A stretch of DNA of 64,000 nt from Protonemura montana (lineage: Eukaryota > Arthropoda > Insecta > Plecoptera > Nemouridae), in assembly GCA_947568835.1 (NCBI GenBank), contig OX387609.1, positions 13,571,708 to 13,635,707 of the forward strand, in the 5' to 3' direction. The position numbers were made by a program, and so were the translations under genes. Shown piece after piece: positions 1 through 10,513 of this stretch. Each line of letters starts with the position of its first letter. Position 1 is the stretch's first letter. The notes beneath the pieces were generated by a model, which saw nothing but the letters and a program-made list of their open reading frames with translations, did no database searches and was not told the DNA's origin.

Positions 1-1432
1 GCACACATGTCCCTGGCTTCCATTGAAGATGCCAACCCAGCTGTACACATCCATGCTTGCACCATGCCCTATACCTTGGCACACATGTCCCTGGCTCCTA
101 TTGAAGATTACAACCCAGCTGTACACATCCATGCTTGCACCATGCCCTATACCTTGACACACATGTCCCTGGCTCCCATTGAAGATTACAACCCAGCTGT
201 ACACATCCATGCTTGCACCATGCCCTATACCTTGGCACACATGTCCCTGGCTCCCATTGAAGATGCCAACCCAGCTGTACACATCCATGCTTGCACCATG
301 CCCTATACCTTGACACACATGTCCCTGGCTCCCATTGAAGATGCCAACCCAGCTGTACACATCCATGCTTGCACCATGCCCTATACCTTGGCACACATGT
401 CCCTGGCTCCCATTAAAGATGCCAACCCAGCTGTACACATCCATGCTAGCACCATGCCCTATACCTTGGCACACATGTCCCTGGCTCCCATTGAAGATGC
501 CAACCCAGCTGTACACATCCATGCTTGCACCATGCCCTATACCTTGGCACACATGTCCCTGGCTCCCATTGAAGATGCCAACCCAGCTGTACACATCCAT
601 GCTTGCACCATGCCGTATACCTTGGCACACATTTCCCTGGCTCCCATTGAAGATGCCAACCCAGCTGTACACATCCATGCTTGCACCATGCCCTATACCT
701 TGGCACACATGTCCCTGGCTCCCATTGAAGATGCCAACCCAGCTGTACACATCCATGCTTGCACCATGCCGTATACCTTGGCACACATGTCCCTGGCTCC
801 CATTGAAGATGCCAACCTAGCTGTACACATCCATGCTTGCACCATGCCCTATACCTTGACACACATGTCCCTGGCTCCCATTGAAGATGCCAACCTAGCT
901 GTACACATCCATGCTTGCACCATGCCCTATACCTTGGCACACATGTCCCTGGCTCCCATTGAAGATGCCAACCCAGCTGTACACATCCATGCTTGCACCA
1001 TGCCGTATACCTTGAAACACACGTCCCTGGCTCCCATTGAAGATGCCAACCCAGCTGTACACATCCATGCTTGCACCATGCCCTATACCTTGACACACAT
1101 GTCCCTGGCTCCCATTGAAGATGCCAACCCAGCTGTACACATCCATGCTTGCACCATGCCCTATACCTTGACACACATGTCCCTGGCTCTCATTGAAGAT
1201 GCAAACCCAGCTGTACACATCCATGCTTGCACCATGCCCTATACCTTGACACACATGTCCCTGGCTCCCATTGAAGATGCCAACCCAGCTGTACACATCC
1301 ATGCTTGCACCATGCCCTATACCTTGACACACATGTCCCTGGCTCCCATTGAAGATGCCAACCCAGCTGTCCACATCCATGCTTGCACCATGCCCTATAC
1401 CGTGGCGCACATGTCCCTGGCTCTCATTGATG
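1..1432. repeat. 78-bp minisatellite array (about 18 units)
   Basis: Head-to-tail 78-bp units carrying the word CCCAGCTGTACACATCCATG, with few substitutions. Because 78 is a multiple of 3 and the unit lacks stops in several frames, long artificial ORFs appear on both strands (26-residue repeats). The array starts before the window and ends about 26 bp before the acceptor of the first TUBGCP3 exon seen here, so it lies in that intron. The same unit recurs inverted at 27880-28855. Confidence 0.97.
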
Positions 1433-1458
1433 ATGGTCACTACCTTTGTGTCTGGCAG

Positions 1459-4400
1459 GACAACCTGTTGATGAGGCTACTCTGGTCCAGGATCTTATCT
1501 ACAGCTTCCAGGGCGTCGATGGGCACATCCTCAAATTCAACGCCATCGCACAGGAATATCAACTGGACCCCAAGGTACAATTATTACACTAACAATTACA
1601 CATTGAAGTACAAATGTCACTGTCAGTCAATTCCACATTTGTTTTGTTATTATTTGGAAGTGTAAGTTAAGCTAGAGTTTCTAAAGATCCTATGCTCTAT
1701 CCAGGTTATTTAAAATCAAACAGCTGGATCCTATTCTCTATCCAGGTCATGTGAGATCAGCTGGCTAGATCCTATGCTCTATCCAGGTTATTTGAGATCA
1801 GCTGGCTGGATCCTATGCTCTATCCAGGTTATTTGAGATCAGCTGGCTGGATCCTATGCTCTATCCAGGTTATTTGAGATCAGCTGGCTGGATCCTATGC
1901 TCTATCCAGGTTATTTGAGATCAGCTGGCAGGATCCTATGCTCTATCCAGGTCATTTAAGATCAGCTGGCTTGATCCTATGCTCTATCCAGGTTATTTGA
2001 GATCAGCTGGCTGGATCCCATGCTCTATCCAGGTTATTTGAGATCAGCTGGCTGGATCCTATGCTCTATCTAGGTTATTTGAGATCAGCTGGCTGGATCC
2101 TATGCTCTATCCAGGTTATTTGAGATCAGCTGGCTGGATCCTATGCTCTATCCAGGTTATTTGAGATCAGCTGGCTTGATCCTATGCTTATCCAGGTTAT
2201 TTGAGATCAGCTGGCTGGATCCTATGCTCTATCCAGGTTATTTGTGATCAGCTGGCTGGATCCTATGCTCTATCCAGGTTATCATATTTACAAAAGTTTA
2301 ACCTAACCTCATTGTTTCAGGTTTTGATCCCAGCCCGCTTGAAGCAGGCCACTCTCCGCCAGTCGCAGCTCTCGCTGATGCACAGGGGCGTGGCTTCAGC
2401 CAGCAAGGCGGGGCAAGGGGGCGTGGTCTCCCAGGCTCTTGCCGCCGCCTTGCGAGGCCAGCTGACAGAGTTCTACGGCCTCGTGGCCGACTGCCAGGCG
2501 GAGGTAACGACATCATTCCATGCTTGCTTTGATTTGTTCTCAACTCTCTCCTGGCCCAGTGTTCCATGCAATCCAGGTATAAGCCATGTATATGCCATGA
2601 CCTGTCTATGCTTGTTTGTAGTTAACCTGCACTGGCCTGACCCTGCGCATGCTTGCCGTGAGGACCAACGAGACGTGCCTGCGCATGCGCTGGCTTCACA
2701 GCATTGCGCTGGCGACGAGCTCCCTGCGCGGCGGCGCCATCTTGTCAAGTGTACACGGTTTCCTGGAGCACGGAGCGGGGGAGGTGCGGCGCGTCGTCCT
2801 CCAGCTGTTGGCTGCAGTGAGTTACATAACCTCACATTTTGATACCTGAAATCACTTGGTTTCTTGTCAGCGTTTCACGCAGTTCTGTGCGTTACAGGCG
2901 TGCCTGCCCGTGCTCCACATGCTCAGTCGCTGGCTGCTGGACGGAGAACTCTCTGACCCGTTCCACGAGTTCTTCATCGCCGGGAACGAGGACATCTTGG
3001 GAGATCGACTCTGGCACGAGAAGTATCGTGTGCAGTGAGTTGACAATTTCTTCTGTTTCATCTCACAACTCCACCATGCTTGGTCTATCATAGTAGATTC
3101 AACATTTGGTAGCCATGGAGATGCTGAGATCGCCTGACAGAGCTATTTACCTTTATGCTGATGATGTCTGTGTTTCTCCGGCAGAGAGTCGATGGTGCCG
3201 AGCTTCATTCCGATGGAACTGGCCGAGAAGATCTTGGCGACGGGAAAATCGATCAACTTCCTGCGTGAAGTTTGCCGAGACCGCGTCGACCTCCAAGGCA
3301 GGGCATCGCTTAAAGCAGCCCTGGCAGAAACCCCCGGTGAGTCTTCGGTCTCCCCTATTCTACCTGTGTAACCCACTGGTCTGTACACACTTGCGTGGAT
3401 AGCGCATCCTGTGGACCGGTTTCCAAGCCAGTGGGGTCTTCGATCTCCCCTATTCTACCTGTGTAACCCACTGGTTTGTACATACTTGTATGGATAGCAC
3501 ATCCCGTGGACTGGTTTCCAAGCCAGTGGGGTCTTCGATCTCCCCTATTCTACCTGTGTAACCCACTGGTCTGTACACACTTGCGTGGATAGCGCATCCC
3601 GTGGACTGGTTTCCAAGCCAGAAGGGTCTTCGATCTCCCCTATTCTACCTGTGTAACCCACTGGTCGGTACACACTTGCGTGGATAGCGCATTCCGTGGA
3701 CTGGTTACCAAGCCAGTGGGGTCTTTGATCTTCCCTATTCTACCTGTGTAACCCACTGGTCTGTACACACTTGCGTGGATAGCGCATCCCGTGGACTGGT
3801 TACCAAGCCAGTGGGGTCTTCGATCTCCCCTATTCTACCTGTGTAACCCACTGGTCTGTACACACTTGCATGGATAGCGCATCCCGTGGACTGGTTACCA
3901 AGCCAGAAGGGTCTTCGATCTCCCCTATTCTATTTGTGAAACCCACTAGTCTGTACACACTTGCGTGGATAGCGCATCCCGTGGACTTGTTTCCAAGCCA
4001 GTGGGGTCTTCAATCTCCTCCAGTACTCAACAATTGATTTTAATTTTCAGTTGAAGCGTTGTTTGCTTGGGATTCTGGCGCTGGCGGAGATCTTCGTTGT
4101 ATGATGGAAGCTGCGTACCTCGAGACCTCGGCTCGAGTCATCTTGGTCCTGACAAACGAGTTCCACCTCACGGAACACCTGCAGGCGCTCAGGGACTTCT
4201 TGCTGCTAGGCCAGGGCGACTTCATCGGACACCTCATGGAGCTGCTTGAGTAAGTTGACATGTGTTTGATGGTCACCCATTCAATACCTGACCCAGTGCA
4301 GTGTTGCTTAACTTTAATACCTCTAACCTCTCTCCTGAACAGAACTGGTCATGTGTATGATGGTTACCCATCCAATACCTGACCCAGCGCAGTGTTGCTT

Positions 4401-7400
4401 AACTTTCATCCCTCCAACCTCTCTCCCAAACAGAACTGGTCATGTGTATGATGGTCACCTATCCAATACCTGACCCAGCGCAGTGTTGCCTAACTTTCAT
4501 GCCTCTAGTCTCTCTCCCGAACAAAACTGGTCATGTGTATGATGGCCACCCATCCAATACCTGACCCAGCGCAGTGTTGCTTAACTTTCATCCCTCCAAC
4601 CTCTCTCCCAAACAGAACTGGTCATGTGTATGATGGCCACCCATCCAATACCTGACCCAGCACAGTGTTGCTTAACTTTCATCCCTCCAACCTCTCTCCC
4701 AAACAGAACTGGTCATGTGTATGATGGTCACCCATCTAATACCTGACCCAGCTCGATGTGGCTTAACCTCATGTTATGTCTGTTTTGCTTGCAGAATGGA
4801 GCTGGTTCGAGCTGGCAGTGACCTGCTACCTCACAATGTCTCCGCTCTGCTGGACATGGCGGTCAGGACTACCAACGCGCAGTTTGCTCCGCCCGACGTG
4901 TTGGCTCGACTGGACGTACGAGTGTTGCACGCGAGTCCCGGTGACTCGGGCTGGGATGTGTTCACCCTCGACTACCACGTCACCGGTCCCATCGGCACGG
5001 TAACCAAACACACGTTCTATCGCTTGGCAATCATTTAGAAAGAACTTTGAAATCAATTTAAATCAATTTAAATCAGATTTTGCACATTTTAAACTCATCT
5101 AGTTTAAATTGGAGTTATTCGAGTTTGACAGGCTGTGACGTGGTATAGGGTCACTAGAATCAGAGTGACTGTGAGTATTCACAGCCTCTTGGTTCTAATC
5201 CTTGGAGATAAATACGTTTCAAAATCGTCTCAAAAAGCCAGTGTCCAAATAGCTCAATGGTTCAGAGCAACACCCGCGATAGGTGGAGATCGGGGTTCGA
5301 GTCCGCGTTTGGGCATTAATTTTTGAGAGGGTATCAGTGTTGTTAATAATGATAGAATGTTGTGTCCACCTGTTGACAGGTGTTTGCTCCCACGATGACT
5401 TCGTACCTGGTGTTGTTCCAAGCGTTGTGGAAGGCCAAGCGAATCGAGTGGGTCTTGTCCCGGATGTGGAAGCAGCAGGCATCCAACTCCAAGATGCTAC
5501 GGAAGATACCAGGTATGTATTACGAGATATGGAATAGGGATAGGGAAACCTCGTCATTGGCTATGTTACTATTTATTTACCTATAGAATAAGGTTTTTAT
5601 AAATGTTGTCTTTATGTATATAACCGTATATGAATATGTATATGTATACAAGAACCGAAGTTGGGAAGTTCTCCCTGTTGGCAGACGGAATACGTCTGTG
5701 GAACGAACTCCCTGCCCTAGTCATGTCCCCCTTCCCCAAGAACGCAAAGGAATAAAGCCGGTTAAAAAAAAATTAAAGACGGAATAATCCAAACGACTAG
5801 TCCTGTAAATAACGTAGCTAACTCCAACCGGACACAACTAACCGGACACCATTCAACCGGCAATCATAAAACATATACCATGCCTAAGTATGAGAATAAA
5901 TAAATAAATAATAAAATAAATTATACCGACGATTATACATTACATTAAGCTTACTCCTTTTTGAGACTTTTCATGCTCAAAAGGTCTCCAACAATGTTTG
6001 CCTCAACGATTTATATGCACGTAACGATATTCAAAAGCGAGTTAACCTACGAGAAATATCGAAATTAAATTTCATACGACGGTGGCTCCACTTAACGTGA
6101 TGTTCCGGTACTCTGCATTTTTGTCGGTAATGTAGTCATTTGGCGGCCATCTTTCACGCAGAAACTGTAACATTAACGTCCTGGCTCTACCTAGAACCTG
6201 CACACTCAACAGTTTAACATTCACGTTCTGTCTCTACCTAGAACCTGCACACTCAACGGTTTAACATTAACGTTCTGTCTCTACCTAGAACCTGCACACT
6301 CAACAGTTTAACATTAACGTTCTGCCTCTGCCTAGAACCTGCACACTCAACAGTTTAACATTAACGTTCTGTCTCTACCTAGAACCTGCACACTCAACGG
6401 TTTAACATTAACGTTCTGTCTCTACCTAGAACCTGCACACTCAACGGTTTAACATTAACGTTCTGTCTCTACCTAGAACCTGCACACTCAACGGTTTAAC
6501 ATTAACGTTCTGTCTCTACCTAAAACCTGCACACTCAACGGTTTAACATTATCGTTCTGTCTCTACCTAGAACCTACACACTCAACGGTTTAACATTAAC
6601 GTTCTGTCTCTACCTAGAACCTGCACACTCAAAGGTTTAACATTAACGTTCTGTCTCTACCTAGAACCTGCACACTCAACGGTTTAAAATTAACGTTCTG
6701 TCTCTACCTAGAACCTGCACACTCAACAGTTTAACATTCACGTTCTGTCTCTACCTAGAACCTGCACACTCAAAGGTTTAACATTAACGTTCTGTCTCTA
6801 CCTAGAACCTGCACACTCAACGGTTTAAAATTAACGTTCTGTCTCTACCTAGAACCTGCACACTCAACGGTTTAACATTAACGTTCTGTCTCTACCTAGA
6901 ACCTGCACACTCAACGGTTTAACATTAACGTTCTGTCTCTACCTAGAACCTGCACACTCAACGGTTTAACATTAACGTTCTGTCTCTACCTAGAACCTGC
7001 ACACTCAACGGTTTAAAATTATCGTTCTGTCTCTACCTAGAACCTGCACACTCAACGGTTTAACATTAACGTTCTGTCTCTACCTAGAACCTACACACTC
7101 AACGGTTTAACATTAACGTTCTATCTCTACCTAGAACCTGCACACTCAGCGGTTTAACATTAACGTTCTGTCTCTACCTAGAACCTGCACACTGAACGGT
7201 TTAACATTACATTGGTTTTAAGTTTTAATAAACATTTCAAAGTCCGATTGAAGCCGGGTAGCAATTCTAGTGTAAAATAACTGTTGGCCAAATGTTGAAT
7301 ATTTTCTCTGATAACATTCTCCAATTCAATTGGTCAAGTTTGTTAAACGGCTTGTTCTGGTTTCCACGGTTACAGAGTTGGGACCGATACTACGACAGAT

Positions 7401-10400
7401 CCACCTGTTGACCTCCGAGATGATCCACTTCGTACACCAGATGCAGTACTACGTACTCTTCGAGGTGAGTGACCTTGAACATCTGTCAGTCTGACATCTG
7501 TCATCTGTCAGTTTGACAGCCATATGTTTCGTATGTTTGTCCTGCAGGTGATTGAGTGCTCCTGGTCAGAGCTCGCGGTGCAGATCCGGGACGCACAAAC
7601 CCTGGACGACATCATCCGGGCGCACCACGACTTCCTGGGCAAAGTCAAGGCCGGAGCGTTGCTGGACCCGGCCACCAGGGTACGACACTTATATCCCGCT
7701 TTGTCTGAACTTTAATCCGCCGAATATTTGGATCTTGATTTACCAAATCGTTCTGCTTTGATTTCACCGACATCTGGCTAAGCTTGTCTTAAAATCGATT
7801 GATAGTCTTTAAATCAACCACATTTTGCAAGCCCCAAGTCAGTAAATTAAAGGCATATTGTGATTTTTAGATTCATGTTGATCTTATCTAACCTTACCAC
7901 TAGTTTAAAAACAAAAGTAAATGGTACTGTAAATGCTAAGTGAAAAATAACTTATTTTAATTAGTTTAATTAGGAAAATTTGCTGTGTTTTGACTTGGCA
8001 TTCAAAACCCAGTTGTAAATAGGTTTTTCTGGGAACTTTTCATATCTCTAAAACATAACCAATTTTATAACTGGTTTATGTGTCAATATTCCCTTCAGGA
8101 CCTGCTTATTCTATCGAGTAACTAAAAATCACAAACATTATCTTGGTACATAATGTTCATTACGTAATCGAGCTCGTACTCAACTCCAAGGCTAACCGCT
8201 TGCACTTGTCCAGGATTTGTCTGTACAACTTCGTGCGATGTTCGAGACCGTACTTCAGTTGCAAACGCAAGTTGACTCACTTCACACTCGCGCCCTGCTA
8301 GAACTCGACAATCGAGCGAGACTCGTCGCTCTCGTTGAGGTTCGTACTTCATCCACATTACACATTCATCGTACACTTGACCATCATACACATGACCATC
8401 ATACACATGACAGTCATACACATGACCATCATACACATGACCATATACACATGACAGTCATACACGTGACCATCATACACGTGACCATCATACACATGAT
8501 CATCATACACATGACCATCATACACATGACAGTCATACACATGACCGTCATACATGTGACCATCATACACGTGACCATCATACACATGACCATCATACAC
8601 ATGACCATCATTCACGTGACCATCATACACGTGACCATCATACACATGACCATCATATACAAGACCAGTTCTGTTTGGGAGAGAGGTTGGAGGGATGAAA
8701 CTTAAGCAACACTGTGCTGGGTCAGGTATTGGATGGGTGACCATCATACACATGACCAGTTCTGTTTGGGAGAGAGGTTGGAGGGATGCAAGTTAAGCAA
8801 CACTGCGCTGGGTCAGGTATTGGATGGGTAACCATCATACACATGACCAGTTCTGTTCAGGAGAGAGGCTAGAGGGATTAATTAAAGTTAAGCAACACTG
8901 CACTGGGTCAGGTATTGGATGGGTGACCATCATAGACATGACCAGTTCTGTTCGGGAGAGAGGTTGGAGAGATGAAAGTTGAGCAACACTGCGCTGGGTC
9001 AGGTATTGGATGGGTGACCATCATACACATTACCAGTTCTGTTCGGGAGAGAGGTTGGTGGGATGAAATTTAGTACAGCAACTTCACTCGCCTTGCTTAT
9101 CAACCTCTCGACAGCATGAATTTGTGGAGGAATCCTGTTGTTCGCGCTGTACCGTCCTTCGGAAGGGACGTAAAGCCAGTGGTCCCCTTGATGCTCTTCG
9201 ACAGGAGTAGGCTACGTGCCGGTACCGTGTATCCCCTCCACCCTTCTATTCTAGGTTAGGAAAGGAAACCTTCAGGTTCGGCAATAAGAAACTTAAATAA
9301 AATCAGTTGCGGGTAATTAAGGTTAGGTTAGGTTTAGGTAGGTTAAGTAGGTCAGACGGTTGTTAGGTTAGGCTAAGGTCAATGTTTGGCACAGCGGCTG
9401 ACTTCCTTAGAGTCGTTGGTTCTGTGAAAATGTTCCCTAAACTCTTGTTAATATTGTTGTTGGTTTGTGTTGCTAGGAACGTGGTCGTCTGGGAGAGTTC
9501 GGCTTGACAACGAAAGAGGAGGCTGAGTTTTCGTTGGCAACGCAATCTTTCCTCGGCCGGCTCTTGCCCTCCGTTCGCATCCAGGTCAAGTCGCTCGCCA
9601 CTAGCTACCAGGTAATTTCCTTCTTTAATTATCGTGCTGGCAAAAATGTGTAAGTTATTATTTCTCTTTCAGATACGCTGCAACGATACTAACATAATTT
9701 TCAGTATTTCACAAGTTAAACTCTTTCAAATCGCCGTCAAAGTGTCACTACAAGTTGTAAACCTGAATTACGAACTGATATAGGAAAATAGGGAAATCTC
9801 TCTAAATTTGAAACTATTTTTTTTTTGTGAGAAAATAATGAACACGTATTTTTTTATTTTCTTCTAAGTCCAATTTTGAATAAAATATCTCAGTTTAAAA
9901 TGTTTGCGTTTGAATCTCGTACGAAAACGAGGGTCGCCATTTTTTATGACATGGAGTGAAATCTGACGTCCGTATGACGTCAGTATGACGTCAAAAAACA
10001 GAAGCGAACGCGAAGGATACAACAAAATGACGTCAGAACTACGTGTAGTTAATCACGGCCCGTTTTCATCCCGCCACGAGAATTCATATTTTAGCCATTC
10101 TTAAAACAAATAGAAATAGAAAAGTTATGATCGGATTATAAAAAGAAAAAATACGTCAGATTTTATTTTAAACGCGTATTTGAACACAATGATAATAATT
10201 TAATAATAATCTTAAGGAGATTTCCCAATTGCCCGCGTTTTTGACCGAATTTTGCAATTTTTATAAAGATTTACGCCGGCATTGAGACATCCCAGATTCC
10301 CACAAACTAAAAAGTTGAAGATCGCTGATTTAAGACTTTTGAATAAGGTTTTTTAATTACCCTGCTCAAGTGCTGCGCTTGTCGTGTTGGCAGAACTGCG

Positions 10401-10513
10401 TCCGCAAGCTGCTACTGATGCTGAGCGACTCAGGGTTGGTAAGCCTGCAGCTGCTGAGTTTCCGTCTCGACTTCAACGAGCACTACAAGCGCGGCGCGGC
10501 GCTGCGCAAGTGA
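1459..10513 (+). CDS. TUBGCP3: gamma-tubulin complex component 3 (GCP3), 3' part, 13 exons
   Basis: GCP3 is a core subunit of gamma-tubulin small complexes/ring complexes that nucleate microtubules at the centrosome and spindle. Exons: 1459-1574, 2321-2503, 2622-2816, 2898-3034, 3185-3336, 4051-4249, 4795-4999, 5380-5512, 7376-7464, 7548-7679, 8214-8339, 9477-9611, 10394-10513; all phases join, giving about 640 residues. Family blocks in order: a GRIP1-type start ([16 protein letters not shown]), [76 protein letters not shown] and the C-terminal [10 protein letters not shown], which match vertebrate GCP3 rather than GCP2. The N-terminal part is upstream of the window. The stop is TGA at 10511, followed by C and by a long in-frame open stretch. 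Introns hold tandem arrays and SINEs. The nearest AATAAA I see downstream is at 14796. The exon calls are firm; the 3' UTR extent is not known. Confidence 0.95.
1675..2285. repeat. 41-bp minisatellite array (about 15 units)
   Basis: Units of 41 bp containing GCTCTATCCAGGTTATTTGA and AGATCAGCTGGCTGGATCC, filling most of the TUBGCP3 intron 1575-2320 and ending about 40 bp before the next acceptor. The same unit in reverse orientation forms the array at 63208-64000 in SCFD1. Confidence 0.96.
3341..4015. repeat. 95-bp tandem repeat (about 7 units) filling an intron
   Basis: Units of about 95 bp (CCCCTATTCTACCTGTGTAA ... GGATAGCGCATCCCGTGGA). The first unit starts 4 bp inside the intron after the donor at 3337, and the last ends about 35 bp before the acceptor at 4050, so the TUBGCP3 intron is almost entirely array. 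Confidence 0.94.
4262..4785 (-). repeat. tandem array of 5S-rRNA-like SINE segment (about 91 bp x 5.5)
   Basis: On the minus strand each unit reads GTTAAGCAACACTGCGCTGG then GGTATTGGATGGGTGACCAT, which resembles the 5S rRNA internal promoter region (A box, C box). The array starts about 12 bp after a TUBGCP3 donor (4250) and occupies the whole intron to near the acceptor at 4794. It looks like local amplification of the 5' module of the SINE family seen at 50455, 55972 and 58205. Confidence 0.85.
5230..5345 (+). mobile_element. tRNA-derived SINE/MITE-like element
   Basis: Within it, 5243-5314 folds as a tRNA-like cloverleaf: 7-bp acceptor stem GTCCAAA/TTTGGGC, 4-bp D stem GCTC/GAGC, and a T arm with GGTTCGAGTCC. 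The anticodon loop CGCGATA lacks T33, so it is not a credible tRNA gene. The element is flanked by CTCAAAAA and TTTTTGAG inverted repeats shared with copies at 14213, 33325 and 55235. Confidence 0.7.
5645..5785 (+). mobile_element. 3'-terminal fragment of a LINE (RT C-terminus plus A-rich tail)
   Basis: One frame reads [18 protein letters not shown], the characteristic IRLWNxLP tail of non-LTR retrotransposon reverse transcriptases, then a stop and an A-rich run at about 5765. It is a 5'-truncated insertion in the TUBGCP3 intron 5513-7375. Confidence 0.65.
6180..7205. repeat. 47-bp minisatellite array (about 22 units)
   Basis: 47-bp units with TTAACATTAACGTTCTGTCT and ACCTAGAACCTGCACACTCA inside the TUBGCP3 intron 5513-7375. 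The rest of that intron, apart from the LINE end at 5645, is AT-rich with nothing recognisable. Confidence 0.96.
8367..8670. repeat. 15-bp array (CATCATACACATGAC variants, about 20 units)
   Basis: Short units derived from the CATCATACACATGACC segment of the neighbouring 5S-derived SINE; they start about 27 bp after the donor at 8340. Likely expanded from a SINE copy, because the array runs directly into SINE units at 8671. Confidence 0.93.
8671..9262 (+). mobile_element. 5S-derived SINE with 5' module repeated four times
   Basis: Four 91-bp 5S-like modules (each with AAGTTAAGCAACACTG-type and GATGGGTGACC motifs) are followed at about 9065 by the SINE body (CTTGCTTATCAACCTCTCGA ... GGTCCCCTTGATGCTC ... 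CCCCTCCACCCTTCTA). It lies in the TUBGCP3 intron 8340-9476; the following 200 bp contain degenerate GGTTA/GGTTAGG runs. Confidence 0.85.
9791..10226. mobile_element. MITE with GGGAAATCTC termini and clustered CRE motifs
   Basis: A 436-bp element bounded by GGGAAATCTC and its inverse GAGATTTCCC. It is homologous, in opposite orientation, to 41781-42223. The second copy is flanked by TA on both sides (TA target duplication); here the right flank is AA. The core holds several GACGTCA motifs. It lies in the TUBGCP3 intron 9612-10393; the rest of that intron shows nothing recognisable. Confidence 0.85.

Noticed and set aside
7..1440. Long ORFs (up to several hundred codons, both strands) across the 78-bp array
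   Set aside because: They arise because the 78-bp unit is a multiple of 3 and stop-free in some frames; no start context, no family, and the array is intronic.
5243..5314. tRNA gene
   Set aside because: Stems fold, but the anticodon loop has G instead of T33, the T stem has a mismatch, and the same sequence is part of a repeated element with inverted ends.
4262..9060. 5S rRNA genes
   Set aside because: Only part of 5S is recognisable and it is fused to SINE body or tandem modules without a full-length 5S unit.
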